Source of the DNA: Oscillospiraceae bacterium | GTDB taxonomy: Bacteria > Bacillota > Clostridia > Oscillospirales > Oscillospiraceae | Direction of reading: 5' to 3' | DNA length: 64,000 nt | NCBI GenBank assembly: GCA_017469795.1 | Contig: JAFUFT010000022.1 | Span: 16,251-80,250 of the forward strand | Shown here: one piece after another, positions 29,119-38,539 of the stretch | How positions within the stretch are numbered: position 1 is the stretch's first letter | Layout: each line of letters begins with the position of its first letter | Position numbers and translations under genes: made by a program | Notes under the pieces: generated by a model | The model's input: the letters and a program-made list of their open reading frames with translations, nothing else | Told to the model about the DNA's origin: nothing | Database searches by the model: none

Positions 29119-29154
29119 TATCTTGAAGTTCCAACCACAAAAGGAGGTCCTATT

Positions 29155-31236
29155 ATGGCACAGTACGAAAAATTGCTCTCTCCCTATCGGCTCAACGACA
29201 AGATCGTTCTGAAAAACCACATCACCTTCCCCAGTTCTCTCCAGGGACTCAATCAGGGGCCGGAGACCTTCCCTGCGGATGCCCAGTTCGCGGCGGCCAA
29301 CGATATCGCACTGGCCGGGGCGTCCCTGTTCAGCTACAGCCACTATGGCCCCATGGGCGGCGGCTCCGTGGGAAACCGGAAGGCGGGCTTTGGTGTGGAT
29401 AAAGCCCGCATCCCGATCTTTGACTATGACGACCCCTCTGTCTGGAATTATATCTGTCAGCTGGCGGCCCAGGCCCACATGTACGGCTCCCGGATCGTGG
29501 TGAAGATTGCCGCGGCATGGCCCGCAGGGGCCAACTATTACGGCGGCAATTCCAGACAGCTGTTCCCGGTACCGAAGAAACCCGGTGCGGGCGGTCCCGG
29601 AGGTCCTGGTGGCCCCGGAGGTCCTGGTGGTCCCGGAGGCCCCGGAGGACATGGAGGCCCGGTTCAGCCCTGTACGAAGGAGCAGCTGGTCAAGGTGATA
29701 GACGATATGATCGCCATGCTGAAGAAGTACAAGGCCTGCGGCTTTGACGGTATGAGCTTCCGCATTGACCGGTATCTGGATTCCGCCACCAATGTGCGCA
29801 AGGACGAGTATGGCGGTCCGGTGGAGAATCGCGGCCGGTTTACCAAGGAGCTCTTTACTCGGGTCAAGCAGGAAATCGGGCCTGATTTCATCATTGAAGG
29901 CGTTCTGCCCTACACCCAGGACAAGGGCGCCGACGGCGAGCTGCCCTTCGGCTATTCTCTGGAGGAGGTCATCAAGCTGGGCAACATGCTCGAAGGCGTG
30001 GTGGACATTCTCCAGCTCCGGGAGCCCACTGCCACAGGATACCATCCCACGGGCTATTCCAGCACCCGCAACTACCACACCACCATTGAGGCCTGCCGGA
30101 AGATGAAGGAGGGCGGCGTCAAGTGCGCGCTGGCAGCCAATGCCGGCTTTGTGGAGCCGGAGGACATGGAGGCAGCGCTCCAGACCGGCTATGTAGACCT
30201 GATCTCCGCAGGCCGGGCCATGATCGCGGAGCCGGAGTTCACCCGGAAGCTGTTCGCGGGCATTGCCCCAACGCCCTGCGTCCAGTGCAACAAATGCCAC
30301 GGCACCATGGATGGAAAGCCCTCCTATTCCTTCTGCACCGTGAATCCGCGGGCAGGAGACCAGCATCGCTTGCACTATCAGATCAAGCCGGTTCTGGCAA
30401 AGAAGAAGGTCGCGGTCATTGGCGGTGGCCCCATCGGTCTGCGGGCGGCCTGCTTCGCCAAGGAGCGGGGTCACGATGTGGTGGTCTTTGAAAAGACGGA
30501 TTATCTGGGCGGCAAGCTGAAATACGGCGAGGTGTTCAGCTTCAAGTGGCCCTTCCAGCGCTATCGTGACTGGCTGGTCCAGGAGGTGGACCGCCTCGGC
30601 ATCGAGGTCCGACTGAACACAGAGCCCAAACCTGAGGATATTACCGCAGAGGGCTTCACTTCCGTGATTGCCTGTACCGGATCGGCGGCCAAGCGGCCCC
30701 CTGTGGCCGGCGCGGAGGATCCCAAGGTCTACACCTCTGAGGATGTCTATGAGCGCCGGATCGAAGCCGGAGACCATGTTGTGGTGATCGGCGGCTCCTC
30801 CGTCCCTGTGGAGGCGGCCATTCACCTGGCCCAACAGGGAAAAAAGGTCACGCTCCTGTCCCGTCAGTTCATGCTGGCCAAAGACATGATGAATCCCCAC
30901 GACGGCATGCATGCCAACTATGTATATATCTACCCGGAGCTTGGCTATGGCGAGATGCGCAGCATGTGGGAGAAGTACGACAATCTGGAGGTCATTCTGG
31001 GCGCCACCACGACAGCGGTCACGCCTTCCTCCGTCACCTATCTGAAGGACGGTCAGGAGACCACCATCGACTGCGACACCGTGATCATCAACGGCGGGTA
31101 CCAGCCCTGCCAGGAGGATGCTCTCCGCTACAGTCTCTGCACGCCGGAGTTCTACATGGCCGGCGACTGCGAGGATTTGTGCACAAATCTTCAGCAGGGC
31201 AACGTCAGTGCGTTTGGAAAGGCAAATCTGCTCTGA
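29155..31236 (+). CDS. OYE-family reductase with Gly-Pro-rich insert (OYE3), 693 aa
   Basis: Start at 29155 with AAGGAGG 7 nt upstream; the frame is open further upstream without signals. FMN barrel with GFDGMSFRIDRYLDS (Asp205-Arg206). Residues 143-169 are a (Gly-Gly-Pro)n run (genomic 29581-29661). Cluster Cys motif CVQCNKCHG...SFCTVNP, FAD fold VIGGGPIGLRAA, second fold VVVIGGSSVPVEAA. An SDR gene follows after 143 nt. Divergent from OYE2. Role as for the other OYEs. Confidence 0.93.
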   Translation: MAQYEKLLSPYRLNDKIVLKNHITFPSSLQGLNQGPETFPADAQFAAANDIALAGASLFSYSHYGPMGGGSVGNRKAGFGVDKARIPIFDYDDPSVWNYICQLAAQAHMYGSRIVVKIAAAWPAGANYYGGNSRQLFPVPKKPGAGGPGGPGGPGGPGGPGGPGGHGGPVQPCTKEQLVKVIDDMIAMLKKYKACGFDGMSFRIDRYLDSATNVRKDEYGGPVENRGRFTKELFTRVKQEIGPDFIIEGVLPYTQDKGADGELPFGYSLEEVIKLGNMLEGVVDILQLREPTATGYHPTGYSSTRNYHTTIEACRKMKEGGVKCALAANAGFVEPEDMEAALQTGYVDLISAGRAMIAEPEFTRKLFAGIAPTPCVQCNKCHGTMDGKPSYSFCTVNPRAGDQHRLHYQIKPVLAKKKVAVIGGGPIGLRAACFAKERGHDVVVFEKTDYLGGKLKYGEVFSFKWPFQRYRDWLVQEVDRLGIEVRLNTEPKPEDITAEGFTSVIACTGSAAKRPPVAGAEDPKVYTSEDVYERRIEAGDHVVVIGGSSVPVEAAIHLAQQGKKVTLLSRQFMLAKDMMNPHDGMHANYVYIYPELGYGEMRSMWEKYDNLEVILGATTTAVTPSSVTYLKDGQETTIDCDTVIINGGYQPCQEDALRYSLCTPEFYMAGDCEDLCTNLQQGNVSAFGKANLL

Positions 31237-31379
31237 TCCGCCTGCTCATGCGCTGGCGCTGCATGACCTGATATACTGCAGTGCCGGGAGTGTGTCCCTG
31301 CTTGATTTTCTCCGGCAATATGCCGGAAAAGTATATCGTCGTTCAAAAGAATACAATAATATCCGGGAGGATCAATCCT

Positions 31380-32231
31380 ATGAGTACAGTAAAGAAGCTT
31401 CAGGTAGTCACTGGCGGAACCTCTGGTATGGGCCTGGGAACCGCCAAAGCACTGGGCACATACGGTCCAGTTCTAATCGGTGGAAGAAATTTGGGACGGC
31501 TGGAGAGCGCCATGGAGGAACTCAACGCGGCTGGTATCGAGGCATACGGAAAGAACTGCGATGTGTCTGACAGAGATTCCCTTGCAGCGTTTGCGGAGTA
31601 TGCTGCCAGCATCGCCCCCATAGGCTCTGTGGTGAATGCGGCGGGTGTTGACTATGGCGCAGTACCTCGGGATATGTTGCTGAAGATCAATATGCAGGGG
31701 ACCCATTATGTGTTGGAGACGTTTCTCCCATATCTGGACAACTCCAATGTGGTAAACTACTCTTCTGTCACCGGCTACTTCTACCAACCGAAGAAAGAGG
31801 AACTGGAGCTGTGGATGAACCCCGATGCGGAGGGTTTCCTCGAAAAGGTATCCGCCATGATCCCCGATCCGCAGGATCCTCGGATGACCGCCCTCGGGCC
31901 GGATTATATGGCCTATGCTGCATCCAAGCGCTTTGTCATGTTCTATACCATGGCCAATACCCGGCGCGTTGGTCTGAAAAACAACAGTCGGATCATCTCT
32001 GTTGCACCGGGATCCTTCATGACGCCCATGCTGGTGAGCCAAGGTGTGGAAAACGAGGCCGTCGCCGAGGGCATGAAGCGGGGCACTGCGTTCCACCGCT
32101 TGGGTGAGCCGGACGAAATTGCCGACCTGATCCAGCACTTGCTGGCACCTGGCCATGAGTATCTTACGGGCTGCGACATCATTATGGATGGAGGCAGGAC
32201 TGCCCTTGGAATGTACCCGCAGTTTGAATGA
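31380..32231 (+). CDS. Short-chain dehydrogenase/reductase (SDR), 283 aa
   Basis: Start at 31380 with GGGAGG about 9 nt upstream; an earlier ATG at 31281 is not supported. TGGTSGMG cofactor loop (11-18), NAAG (87-90), catalytic Ser128/129 (NYSSVTG), Tyr179 and Lys183 (YAASK). A longer insert (about 135-175) between Ser and Tyr is typical of hydroxysteroid-type SDRs. Single gene after OYE3, followed by a terminator. It probably oxidises or reduces a hydroxyl/keto group on the same substrate, as BaiA does for bile acids. Confidence 0.9.
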   Translation: MSTVKKLQVVTGGTSGMGLGTAKALGTYGPVLIGGRNLGRLESAMEELNAAGIEAYGKNCDVSDRDSLAAFAEYAASIAPIGSVVNAAGVDYGAVPRDMLLKINMQGTHYVLETFLPYLDNSNVVNYSSVTGYFYQPKKEELELWMNPDAEGFLEKVSAMIPDPQDPRMTALGPDYMAYAASKRFVMFYTMANTRRVGLKNNSRIISVAPGSFMTPMLVSQGVENEAVAEGMKRGTAFHRLGEPDEIADLIQHLLAPGHEYLTGCDIIMDGGRTALGMYPQFE

Positions 32232-32311
32232 TATACGGAAGCAAAACAAGTGATTATACCAAGGGCGTATTACTGGGGGTATCCTCTGTTTTCCACCATA
32301 TTTCTGTTCAA

Positions 32312-32343
32312 AACAGGCAGTGCCGTGCGTACTGCCTGTTTTT
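32312..32343 (+). terminator. Terminator after SDR
   Basis: 10-bp stem AACAGGCAGT / ACTGCCTGTT with 9-nt loop, then TTT. Confidence 0.8.
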
Positions 32344-32500
32344 CATGTGACCACAAGCATTTTGTTGTAGATACCTCTGCTTTTCCTGTTTGCATTTCAT
32401 GCGGTGCTTTGTATACTGATAATCAGGGAATCTTTGTGTAAAATTGCCTAATTTTATCGTGAAGAAACTAGAAACTATCAACAAAATCACGAAGACCGGA

Positions 32501-32572
32501 TTGACTTTTTCGTATAGTCTGCTATTCTGAACGTGTATAATAAGGTACTTGATTAGGTACCTATTATAAATT
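32501..32572 (+). promoter_or_regulatory. Promoter with tandem GGTAC operators for SBP pair/OYE4
   Basis: TTGACT (32501-32506), 16 nt, TATTCT (32523-32528). A TATAAT lies at 32536-32541, then GGTACT (32544-32549) and GGTACC (32556-32561), whose cores are 12 bp apart, about one helical turn. This is the densest operator in the window. Confidence 0.78.
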
Positions 32573-32603
32573 TGAGGTATAAAGCCTGACAGGAGGAAGA
32601 ACC

Positions 32604-34376
32604 ATGAAAATGAAGTCCATCGCGTTGATCCTGTGCCTGTGCATGATCCTGACGGCGCTGGCCGGATGTGGGTCCGCATCGAGCGCAAACGACACCGGAC
32701 CTGCCGTCTCTGTATCATCCGCCCAGGAGCCCGCTTCCGCTCAGGAATCCGCCTCGGCTGCAGAGTCTGCTTCCACCCAGGAGTCTGCCTCCGTGGATGC
32801 GCCTGCCTCCGCCCAGGAGCCTGCCTCCGCTGAAGAGCCGGCCGGGGAAGTGGAAGAGGAGCCTGAGCCGGAACCGGTCAGCTATTCTTATCCGCTGTTT
32901 GACGACACCTATGGTTTTGAGATGTTCTGGAGAATGCGCCGCAACGTCCTGTCGGACCTGGCCTGGTGGCAGAGCTTCGAGAGCAATCTGGGCGTTAAGG
33001 TGGATTGGATCAGCCCCGCCGATACTGCTGCGGCAGAGCAGTACAATCTGCTGATCGCCTCCGGGGACTACCCGGACCTGATCTTTGAGAATTCCTGCTC
33101 CACCACCCAGGGCATGTGCCCCTACAACGGCGGCTACGACAAGGCGATCGCCGACGAGGTCTATGTGGATCTGACGGATTATCTGGAGGAATACTGCCCC
33201 AATTATTCCCAGCTTTTGGCGTCTGACGAATCCCTGCATCGGGATCTGAGCACAGATGACGGAAAGTACTACTGCTTCTCTATGATCTATGAGAAGCCCT
33301 ACGGCGTGGGCTTCGGCGTTGTGGTCCGGGATGACTATTTCGCGGACACCGGTCTTAAGGAGATCCCCACCACCACCGACGACTGGATGGAATGCCTGAA
33401 AATCATGAAGGACAACGGCGTCCAGTACCCCATGGGCGTATTTAACACCGGCGATCTGCAGGGCGCTCCGTTTGCCTATGCCTTTGGCTCCACCATCAGC
33501 TCCGCCTACAAGGTGGATCGGGCCACCAACGAACTGATCTACGACGGCACCTCCGATGAAACCAGAGCTTATCTGGAATTCTTCTCCGAAGCGTGGGATG
33601 CCGGCCTGATCTCCCCGGACTTCTTCAGCCTGGTGGGCTTCGATGATCCCAACAACTTCAATGGCGTCAATGCAATCTTCGGTGCCCGGGACGAGAAGCT
33701 GGAGCAGGTCCCCGTACAGTACGGCTTTGATATCACCGCCTGCCCGGTGGTTACGCTGCCCGGCGAGTCTGCCCCCTACCTCTGCGACTATTCCGCCATG
33801 AACGGCAGAGTCGTGGTCGGCAGCGACATCGTGGTCACAACAGGCTGCGAGGATCTGGAGCGCGTCCTGAAGGTCATGGACTGGTTCTACAGCCCGGAGG
33901 GCTACCTGGCCTGCAACTACGGCTGGAATCAGGGCGAGAGCTGGGATTACAACGCCGCTGGCGAACCGGAGCTCTTTGACTGGATCAATGACACCGATCC
34001 GAATACCGGAAACCGCTATAAGGACAGTTATATCCTGGACGACGGTCCCTTCCTTTGCAACGCAAGCCGGGAGAATCCCTGCTATCCCGATACGGTGACC
34101 AAGGCCAAGGAGACCTGGGACAACTGGGATTTCGACGCCACAAAATACATCACGCTGCCCTCTGTCAATCTGACTGCGGAGGAATCCGAGCGGGTCACCA
34201 GCACCAAAACTGATATTGACACCTATGTGACCAGCAGCATCGCAAACTTCATGACCGGCCAGACGCCGCTGAACGACGAAACCTGGAACAACTATGTGGA
34301 TACCGTCAACTCCATGGGCATTGATGACGTGACCGCTGCCTATGCAGATGCGTACGAGCGGTATCTGGCGCGCTGA
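32604..34376 (+). CDS. Extracellular solute-binding lipoprotein (family 1), 590 aa
   Basis: AGGAGGA precedes the ATG. Lipobox LAGC (Cys22). Residues 30-90 repeat Ser/Ala/Glu units such as SAQEPAS and SAEEPAG, a disordered tether. Binding domain with LIASGDYPDLIFEN. C-terminus MGIDDVTAAYADAYERYLAR. Directly followed by a second SBP (40-nt gap), an odd tandem that implies two ligands or two affinities. No permease nearby. Confidence 0.9.
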   Translation: MKMKSIALILCLCMILTALAGCGSASSANDTGPAVSVSSAQEPASAQESASAAESASTQESASVDAPASAQEPASAEEPAGEVEEEPEPEPVSYSYPLFDDTYGFEMFWRMRRNVLSDLAWWQSFESNLGVKVDWISPADTAAAEQYNLLIASGDYPDLIFENSCSTTQGMCPYNGGYDKAIADEVYVDLTDYLEEYCPNYSQLLASDESLHRDLSTDDGKYYCFSMIYEKPYGVGFGVVVRDDYFADTGLKEIPTTTDDWMECLKIMKDNGVQYPMGVFNTGDLQGAPFAYAFGSTISSAYKVDRATNELIYDGTSDETRAYLEFFSEAWDAGLISPDFFSLVGFDDPNNFNGVNAIFGARDEKLEQVPVQYGFDITACPVVTLPGESAPYLCDYSAMNGRVVVGSDIVVTTGCEDLERVLKVMDWFYSPEGYLACNYGWNQGESWDYNAAGEPELFDWINDTDPNTGNRYKDSYILDDGPFLCNASRENPCYPDTVTKAKETWDNWDFDATKYITLPSVNLTAEESERVTSTKTDIDTYVTSSIANFMTGQTPLNDETWNNYVDTVNSMGIDDVTAAYADAYERYLAR

Positions 34377-34416
34377 GAGCCTGGAGGCCAAACAACAAAA
34401 CAGGAGGGATCCTTTC

Positions 34417-36165
34417 ATGAAACGTAGACTGATCGTGTATCTGCTATGCCTGTGCATGCTTCTGTCCCTGATGGCAGGCTGCGGCGCCTCTGGAGACACT
34501 GCCTCAAGTGTGACGGCAGAACCATCCAGTACGGAGGCCAATGAAGCATCTGCCGAGCCCGCTGCGGAAGTCGAAGCGGCGCCTGCCGAGGCTTCAACCG
34601 CGGATCCTGAAGAGGCCGTCGAGGCTTCTGCGGCGGAACCCGAAGAAGCGTCTGCCCCGGAGGAAGCACGTCCGACAATCTCCTACCCCATCGACGGCAA
34701 TCCCACGCTGACCATCACCTTCGCCCCGCCTCCGTACATCGCAGACCTGCTTCAGGGCGAGCCCTTCAATACCATGCCCTGTTTGGCGGCGCTGCAGGAG
34801 AATACCGGCGTAACGTTGGATTACACCATCTATGAACGCCTGAACTACGAGGACAAATCCAGCCTGATGATCGCCACCGGTGATTACCCGGACATTTTTG
34901 GCGCGGGCTTCGGCTCCGGATACAGCCATGGTTCCTGGAAGCTGGTGGAGGATGACATCGTCATCGAGCTGACCGATCTGATTCCGGAATACGCGCCGGA
35001 CTATCAGGCGCTACTGGATTCTGATCCCGAATTCTATTCTCTGGCCACCACGGAGGACCGGGTGGTGGAGATCTTCGGCAAGCAGATCCCCAACGCCAGA
35101 AGCGGCCTGTGCATCCGGCAGGACTGGTTCGACGCACTGGGCCTTTCGGTCCCCACAACACTGGACGAACTCACCGATGTGCTCCGGGCGATCCACAGTG
35201 AATACAATCCGAAGATGACCCTGCTGGTCAACAGCGGGCTGGAATCCGGCCTGGAGTATACCTTTGGCTTTGTAAACGCCCTGAATTATCTGAGCTTCCA
35301 GCATGATGCGGACGGCAATCTGATCTGCGTGGAGGCGGGCGACGCCTTTGTGGACTACCTGTCCCAGCTCCATGACTATTATGAGGAAGGGTTTTTCAGC
35401 GACGACTTCCTGAGCATCAGCCGTGACAACAACAACTATGACTCCACGTTCCTGGAGGGGAACTGCGGCGTGTTCAGCTGTGGAACTGACTTCCTCAATC
35501 CCACCAACTGGCATCAGTCCGGCGACGACACTTTCGCCATCACCGCCATCAGCGATATTACCATGGACGGCACCGTGGGCAGCCATGTGGGCGGCGGAGG
35601 AGATATGCGGGAATCCGAGGGGTACTGCATCAGCACCTCCTGCTCCAACCCTGAGGCTGCGCTGGAGTTCTTTAACTACTGCTTCACCGAGGAGGGCCAG
35701 TATCTCATTAACTACGGCATCGAAGGCCAGGCCCATGAGGTGGACGAAAACGGCGTCATCCACTGGACCGAGCTGATTACGAACAACCCTGACGGTCTGG
35801 ATCAGAACAAGGCCAACACCCTGTATGTCAAGACCTTCCTGCCCACCATTCAGTCTCAGCGGAGCATGGAGCTGAAGTACAGCTCCGAAACTGAGATGAA
35901 CGCGGCGCTGGACTGGGCTTCCCACCGGGATACCGCGTGGACCATGCCCACCAACCTGGAGTTCACATCCGAGGAACAGGATACCATCAACCGCTATGCC
36001 TCTGATCTGTCCACCATGTTCCTGGAGAACATGCCCAAGGTGGTCCTGGGTGACATCACCGTGGACGGATACCGGGATGTGATTCAGGCGGCCTACGACG
36101 AGATGCATCTGCAGGATTTGATCGACGTGTACACCGCCGCCTATGCCCGGTACGCGGGAGAATAA
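34417..36165 (+). CDS. Extracellular solute-binding lipoprotein (family 1), 582 aa
   Basis: Start at 34417 with CAGGAGGG upstream; lipobox MAGC (Cys21). Ala/Glu/Ser-rich tether (25-85). Binding domain LMIATGDYPDIFGAGFG and VVEIFGKQIPNA closely match the SBP at 1793-3553, suggesting duplication inside the locus. C-terminus LQDLIDVYTAAYARY. A strong hairpin follows. Confidence 0.9.
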   Translation: MKRRLIVYLLCLCMLLSLMAGCGASGDTASSVTAEPSSTEANEASAEPAAEVEAAPAEASTADPEEAVEASAAEPEEASAPEEARPTISYPIDGNPTLTITFAPPPYIADLLQGEPFNTMPCLAALQENTGVTLDYTIYERLNYEDKSSLMIATGDYPDIFGAGFGSGYSHGSWKLVEDDIVIELTDLIPEYAPDYQALLDSDPEFYSLATTEDRVVEIFGKQIPNARSGLCIRQDWFDALGLSVPTTLDELTDVLRAIHSEYNPKMTLLVNSGLESGLEYTFGFVNALNYLSFQHDADGNLICVEAGDAFVDYLSQLHDYYEEGFFSDDFLSISRDNNNYDSTFLEGNCGVFSCGTDFLNPTNWHQSGDDTFAITAISDITMDGTVGSHVGGGGDMRESEGYCISTSCSNPEAALEFFNYCFTEEGQYLINYGIEGQAHEVDENGVIHWTELITNNPDGLDQNKANTLYVKTFLPTIQSQRSMELKYSSETEMNAALDWASHRDTAWTMPTNLEFTSEEQDTINRYASDLSTMFLENMPKVVLGDITVDGYRDVIQAAYDEMHLQDLIDVYTAAYARYAGE

Positions 36166-36181
36166 AGAAAGCAACGCGACG

Positions 36182-36210
36182 GGCGGAGCCGGGGTTTTCC
36201 GGCTCCGCCT
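36182..36210 (+). terminator. Stem-loop after SBP pair
   Basis: GGCGGAGCCGG / CCGGCTCCGCC stem with short T-containing loop, followed by TGCTTTA. Confidence 0.65.
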
Positions 36211-36273
36211 GCTTTACGAAACACGCTTCACCAAGTACAATGTTTTGCTTGTGAAGCCTTCAGGTTTTCGTGT

Positions 36274-36303
36274 TTGCCTTTCGTTCATCGGGCCTCGTAT
36301 AAT
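36274..36303 (+). promoter_or_regulatory. OYE4 promoter
   Basis: TTGCCT (36274-36279), 18-nt spacer, TATAAT (36298-36303). No GGTAC core is present. A nearby GCTTCAC...GTGAAGC inverted repeat (about 36227-36256) could be another operator. Confidence 0.5.
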
Positions 36304-36334
36304 GAATACAACCGCTTAATAAGGAGGGACGAAT

Positions 36335-38392
36335 ATGCCCAATCCGTATCCCCATTTGCTCACGCCCTATCAGCTTACTGACAATATTGCGCTGAAGAAC
36401 AAGATCATTTCTCCCAACGTGATTCGGGGCCACAGCCAGGGCCCCGAGACCTGGCCGGCAGACCCGCAGTTTGCAGACTGTACCAAGATCTGCACCTCCG
36501 GTGCGGCCATGTTCAGCTACCGCCATTATGCCAAATTCGGCGGCGGCGCTGCCCATCGCGGCATCAAGGACAACCGTGCGGGCTTCGACTATGACAACGC
36601 GCAGCTGGGCAACTACATGGAACAGCTGGCGGCGCATATCCACATGGTGGGCTCCAAGGTTCTGGTAAAGCTGGAGCAGGTGTTTCCCGACGGCATGACC
36701 CTGCACGGCGGCAACCAGATGGTACAGTTCCCACCTCCCAGCGGAATGCGCGGGTTTGGTCCGCCTCCAGGCATGAAGCTCCCCACTCTGGAGGAGCTGA
36801 AGGCGAAGGTATGTCCCAAGGAGCGGTTCCCGGAGGTCATCGACAACATGATCGCTCTGATGCGCCGGTATGTGGGCTGGGGCTTTGACGGTATGAGCCT
36901 GCGCTGCGACCGGTATATTGACGCCTCGCTGGATCTGCGGGAGGACGAATACGGCGGAAGCCTGGAAAACAGAGCCCGGTTCACCTATGAGCTCTTCTCC
37001 GCCATGAAGCAGGAATTCGGGCCGGATTTCATCATCGAGGGCGCCATGCCCGGTTCCCAGGTCCATGGCGACATGGGAGGTCTGCCTCTGGGCTATACCC
37101 TGGAGGACACCATTAAATTCGCAAAAATGATGGAGGGCGTCATCGATGTGCTCCAGATCCGCAACGAGAACGCCACCCACTATCATGCCACCGGTTACGA
37201 CTCCGTCCGTCACGATCACCAGAGTCTGGAGTTCTGCCGAGCCATCAAGGCCGCGGGCGTGAAGATGACGCTGGCCGCCAATTCCGGCTTTGTGGAGCCG
37301 GAGGATCTGGAAGCGGCGCTGGCCTCCGGGGCCTGCGACCTGATCTCCGCCGGCCGGGCGCTGATCGCGGAGCCGGAGTACACGAAAAAACTGGCCGAGG
37401 GCAGGAAGATCGTCCCCTGTATCCAGTGCAACAAGTGCCATGGAGAGTTTACCGACAAAAACATCAATCTGCCGTTCTGCTCCGTCAACCCGGAGTCCGG
37501 AATCTATCATCGGGAGCACTATACCTTCAAGCCTGCCAACTTTAAGAAAAAGGTGGCCGTCATTGGCGGCGGCCTGATTGGCATGCGGGCGGCGATCCTG
37601 GCCGCGGAGAACGGACATAGCGTCACCCTCTATGAGAAGTCGGACCGGCTGGGCGGAAAGGCCCGGTATGCCGCGCTCTATTCCTTCAAATGGCCCATTC
37701 AGCGGTATCTGGAATGGCTGACGGAAGAGCTTAAGACCCTGCAAGTGGATGTGCGGCTGAACTGCGAGCCCGCGCCCTCGGAAATGGATGCGGAAAGCTA
37801 TGACGCGATCATCGCCTGTACCGGCTCCGTAGCGAAACGGCCTCCGGTGAAGGGTGTGGACGGCGATGGCATCTATACCAGCGAGGATATCTACATGGAG
37901 CGGGTACCCTTAGAGCGGTTGGGCAATCATGTGGCTGTCGTAGGCGGCTCCACGGCGGCGGTGGAAACCGCCATGTATCTGGCGGCCAAAGGCAAGAAGA
38001 TCACCCTGGTCACCCGGGGCCGGATGCTGGCTGCCGATTCCCGAAATCCTCACGACGGCATCCACGCCACCTTTATGAAAATCGACCCGGAAAAGGGCTA
38101 CGGCGGCATGGTCAGCGCATGGGAAATCTACGATGATTTCAACGTGATATACAAGGCCCGGACCACCGAGGTGGGCGCAGATCATCTGACCTATGAGACA
38201 AGCGGCGGCGAAACCCGCACGGTCGCCTGTGACAGCGTGATCGTCAACGGCGGCTATGCCCACTGCCAGAAGGAAGCGTTTCAATATGCGGCCTGCGCCC
38301 CCATGTTCTTCATGGCCGGAGACGTGGAGGACTGCGGCGGTGACATCCAAAAGGGCAACGTCAGCGCCTATGGGAAGGTCAACCTGCTCTGA
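36335..38392 (+). CDS. OYE-family 2-enoate reductase-like flavoprotein (OYE4), 685 aa
   Basis: AAGGAGGGA precedes the ATG. FMN barrel with GFDGMSLRCDRYIDAS (Asp192-Arg193), DEYGG. Cluster Cys362, 365, 368 and 382. FAD fold VIGGGLIGMRAA, second fold VAVVGGSTAAVETA. A Pro/Gly loop (PPPSGMRGFGPPPGMK, 133-148) occupies the same site as the larger insert in OYE3. The sequence is nearest OYE2 (shared SPNV(V/I)RGHSQGPETWPADPQF). Flanked by SBPs and an efflux pump operon. Confidence 0.93.
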   Translation: MPNPYPHLLTPYQLTDNIALKNKIISPNVIRGHSQGPETWPADPQFADCTKICTSGAAMFSYRHYAKFGGGAAHRGIKDNRAGFDYDNAQLGNYMEQLAAHIHMVGSKVLVKLEQVFPDGMTLHGGNQMVQFPPPSGMRGFGPPPGMKLPTLEELKAKVCPKERFPEVIDNMIALMRRYVGWGFDGMSLRCDRYIDASLDLREDEYGGSLENRARFTYELFSAMKQEFGPDFIIEGAMPGSQVHGDMGGLPLGYTLEDTIKFAKMMEGVIDVLQIRNENATHYHATGYDSVRHDHQSLEFCRAIKAAGVKMTLAANSGFVEPEDLEAALASGACDLISAGRALIAEPEYTKKLAEGRKIVPCIQCNKCHGEFTDKNINLPFCSVNPESGIYHREHYTFKPANFKKKVAVIGGGLIGMRAAILAAENGHSVTLYEKSDRLGGKARYAALYSFKWPIQRYLEWLTEELKTLQVDVRLNCEPAPSEMDAESYDAIIACTGSVAKRPPVKGVDGDGIYTSEDIYMERVPLERLGNHVAVVGGSTAAVETAMYLAAKGKKITLVTRGRMLAADSRNPHDGIHATFMKIDPEKGYGGMVSAWEIYDDFNVIYKARTTEVGADHLTYETSGGETRTVACDSVIVNGGYAHCQKEAFQYAACAPMFFMAGDVEDCGGDIQKGNVSAYGKVNLL

Positions 38393-38422
38393 CACGGGGT
38401 GCCCCAAAAATGCCACATGCAA

Positions 38423-38453
38423 GCTCCGCTGGAATGTGCTCCAGCGGAGCGTT
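38423..38453 (+). terminator. Terminator after OYE4
   Basis: 11-bp stem GCTCCGCTGGA / TCCAGCGGAGC, 6-nt loop, then GTTT. Confidence 0.7.
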
Positions 38454-38475
38454 TCACCTCCGATATCAAGGACCC

Positions 38476-38520
38476 TTGACTTTTTGAAAACCTCCTTTTA
38501 TAATAAAGGTACCTGATAAT
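38476..38520 (+). promoter_or_regulatory. MarR-C/ABC promoter with GGTACC operator
   Basis: TTGACT (38476-38481), 17-nt spacer, TATAAT (38499-38504), then AAAGGTACCTGATAAT with core at 38508-38513. Confidence 0.82.
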
Positions 38521-38539
38521 GTATCGGAGGATTTTGGAA

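Noticed and set aside
29095..30912. 605-codon minus-strand frame over OYE3
   Set aside because: Antisense shadow of a clear flavoenzyme.
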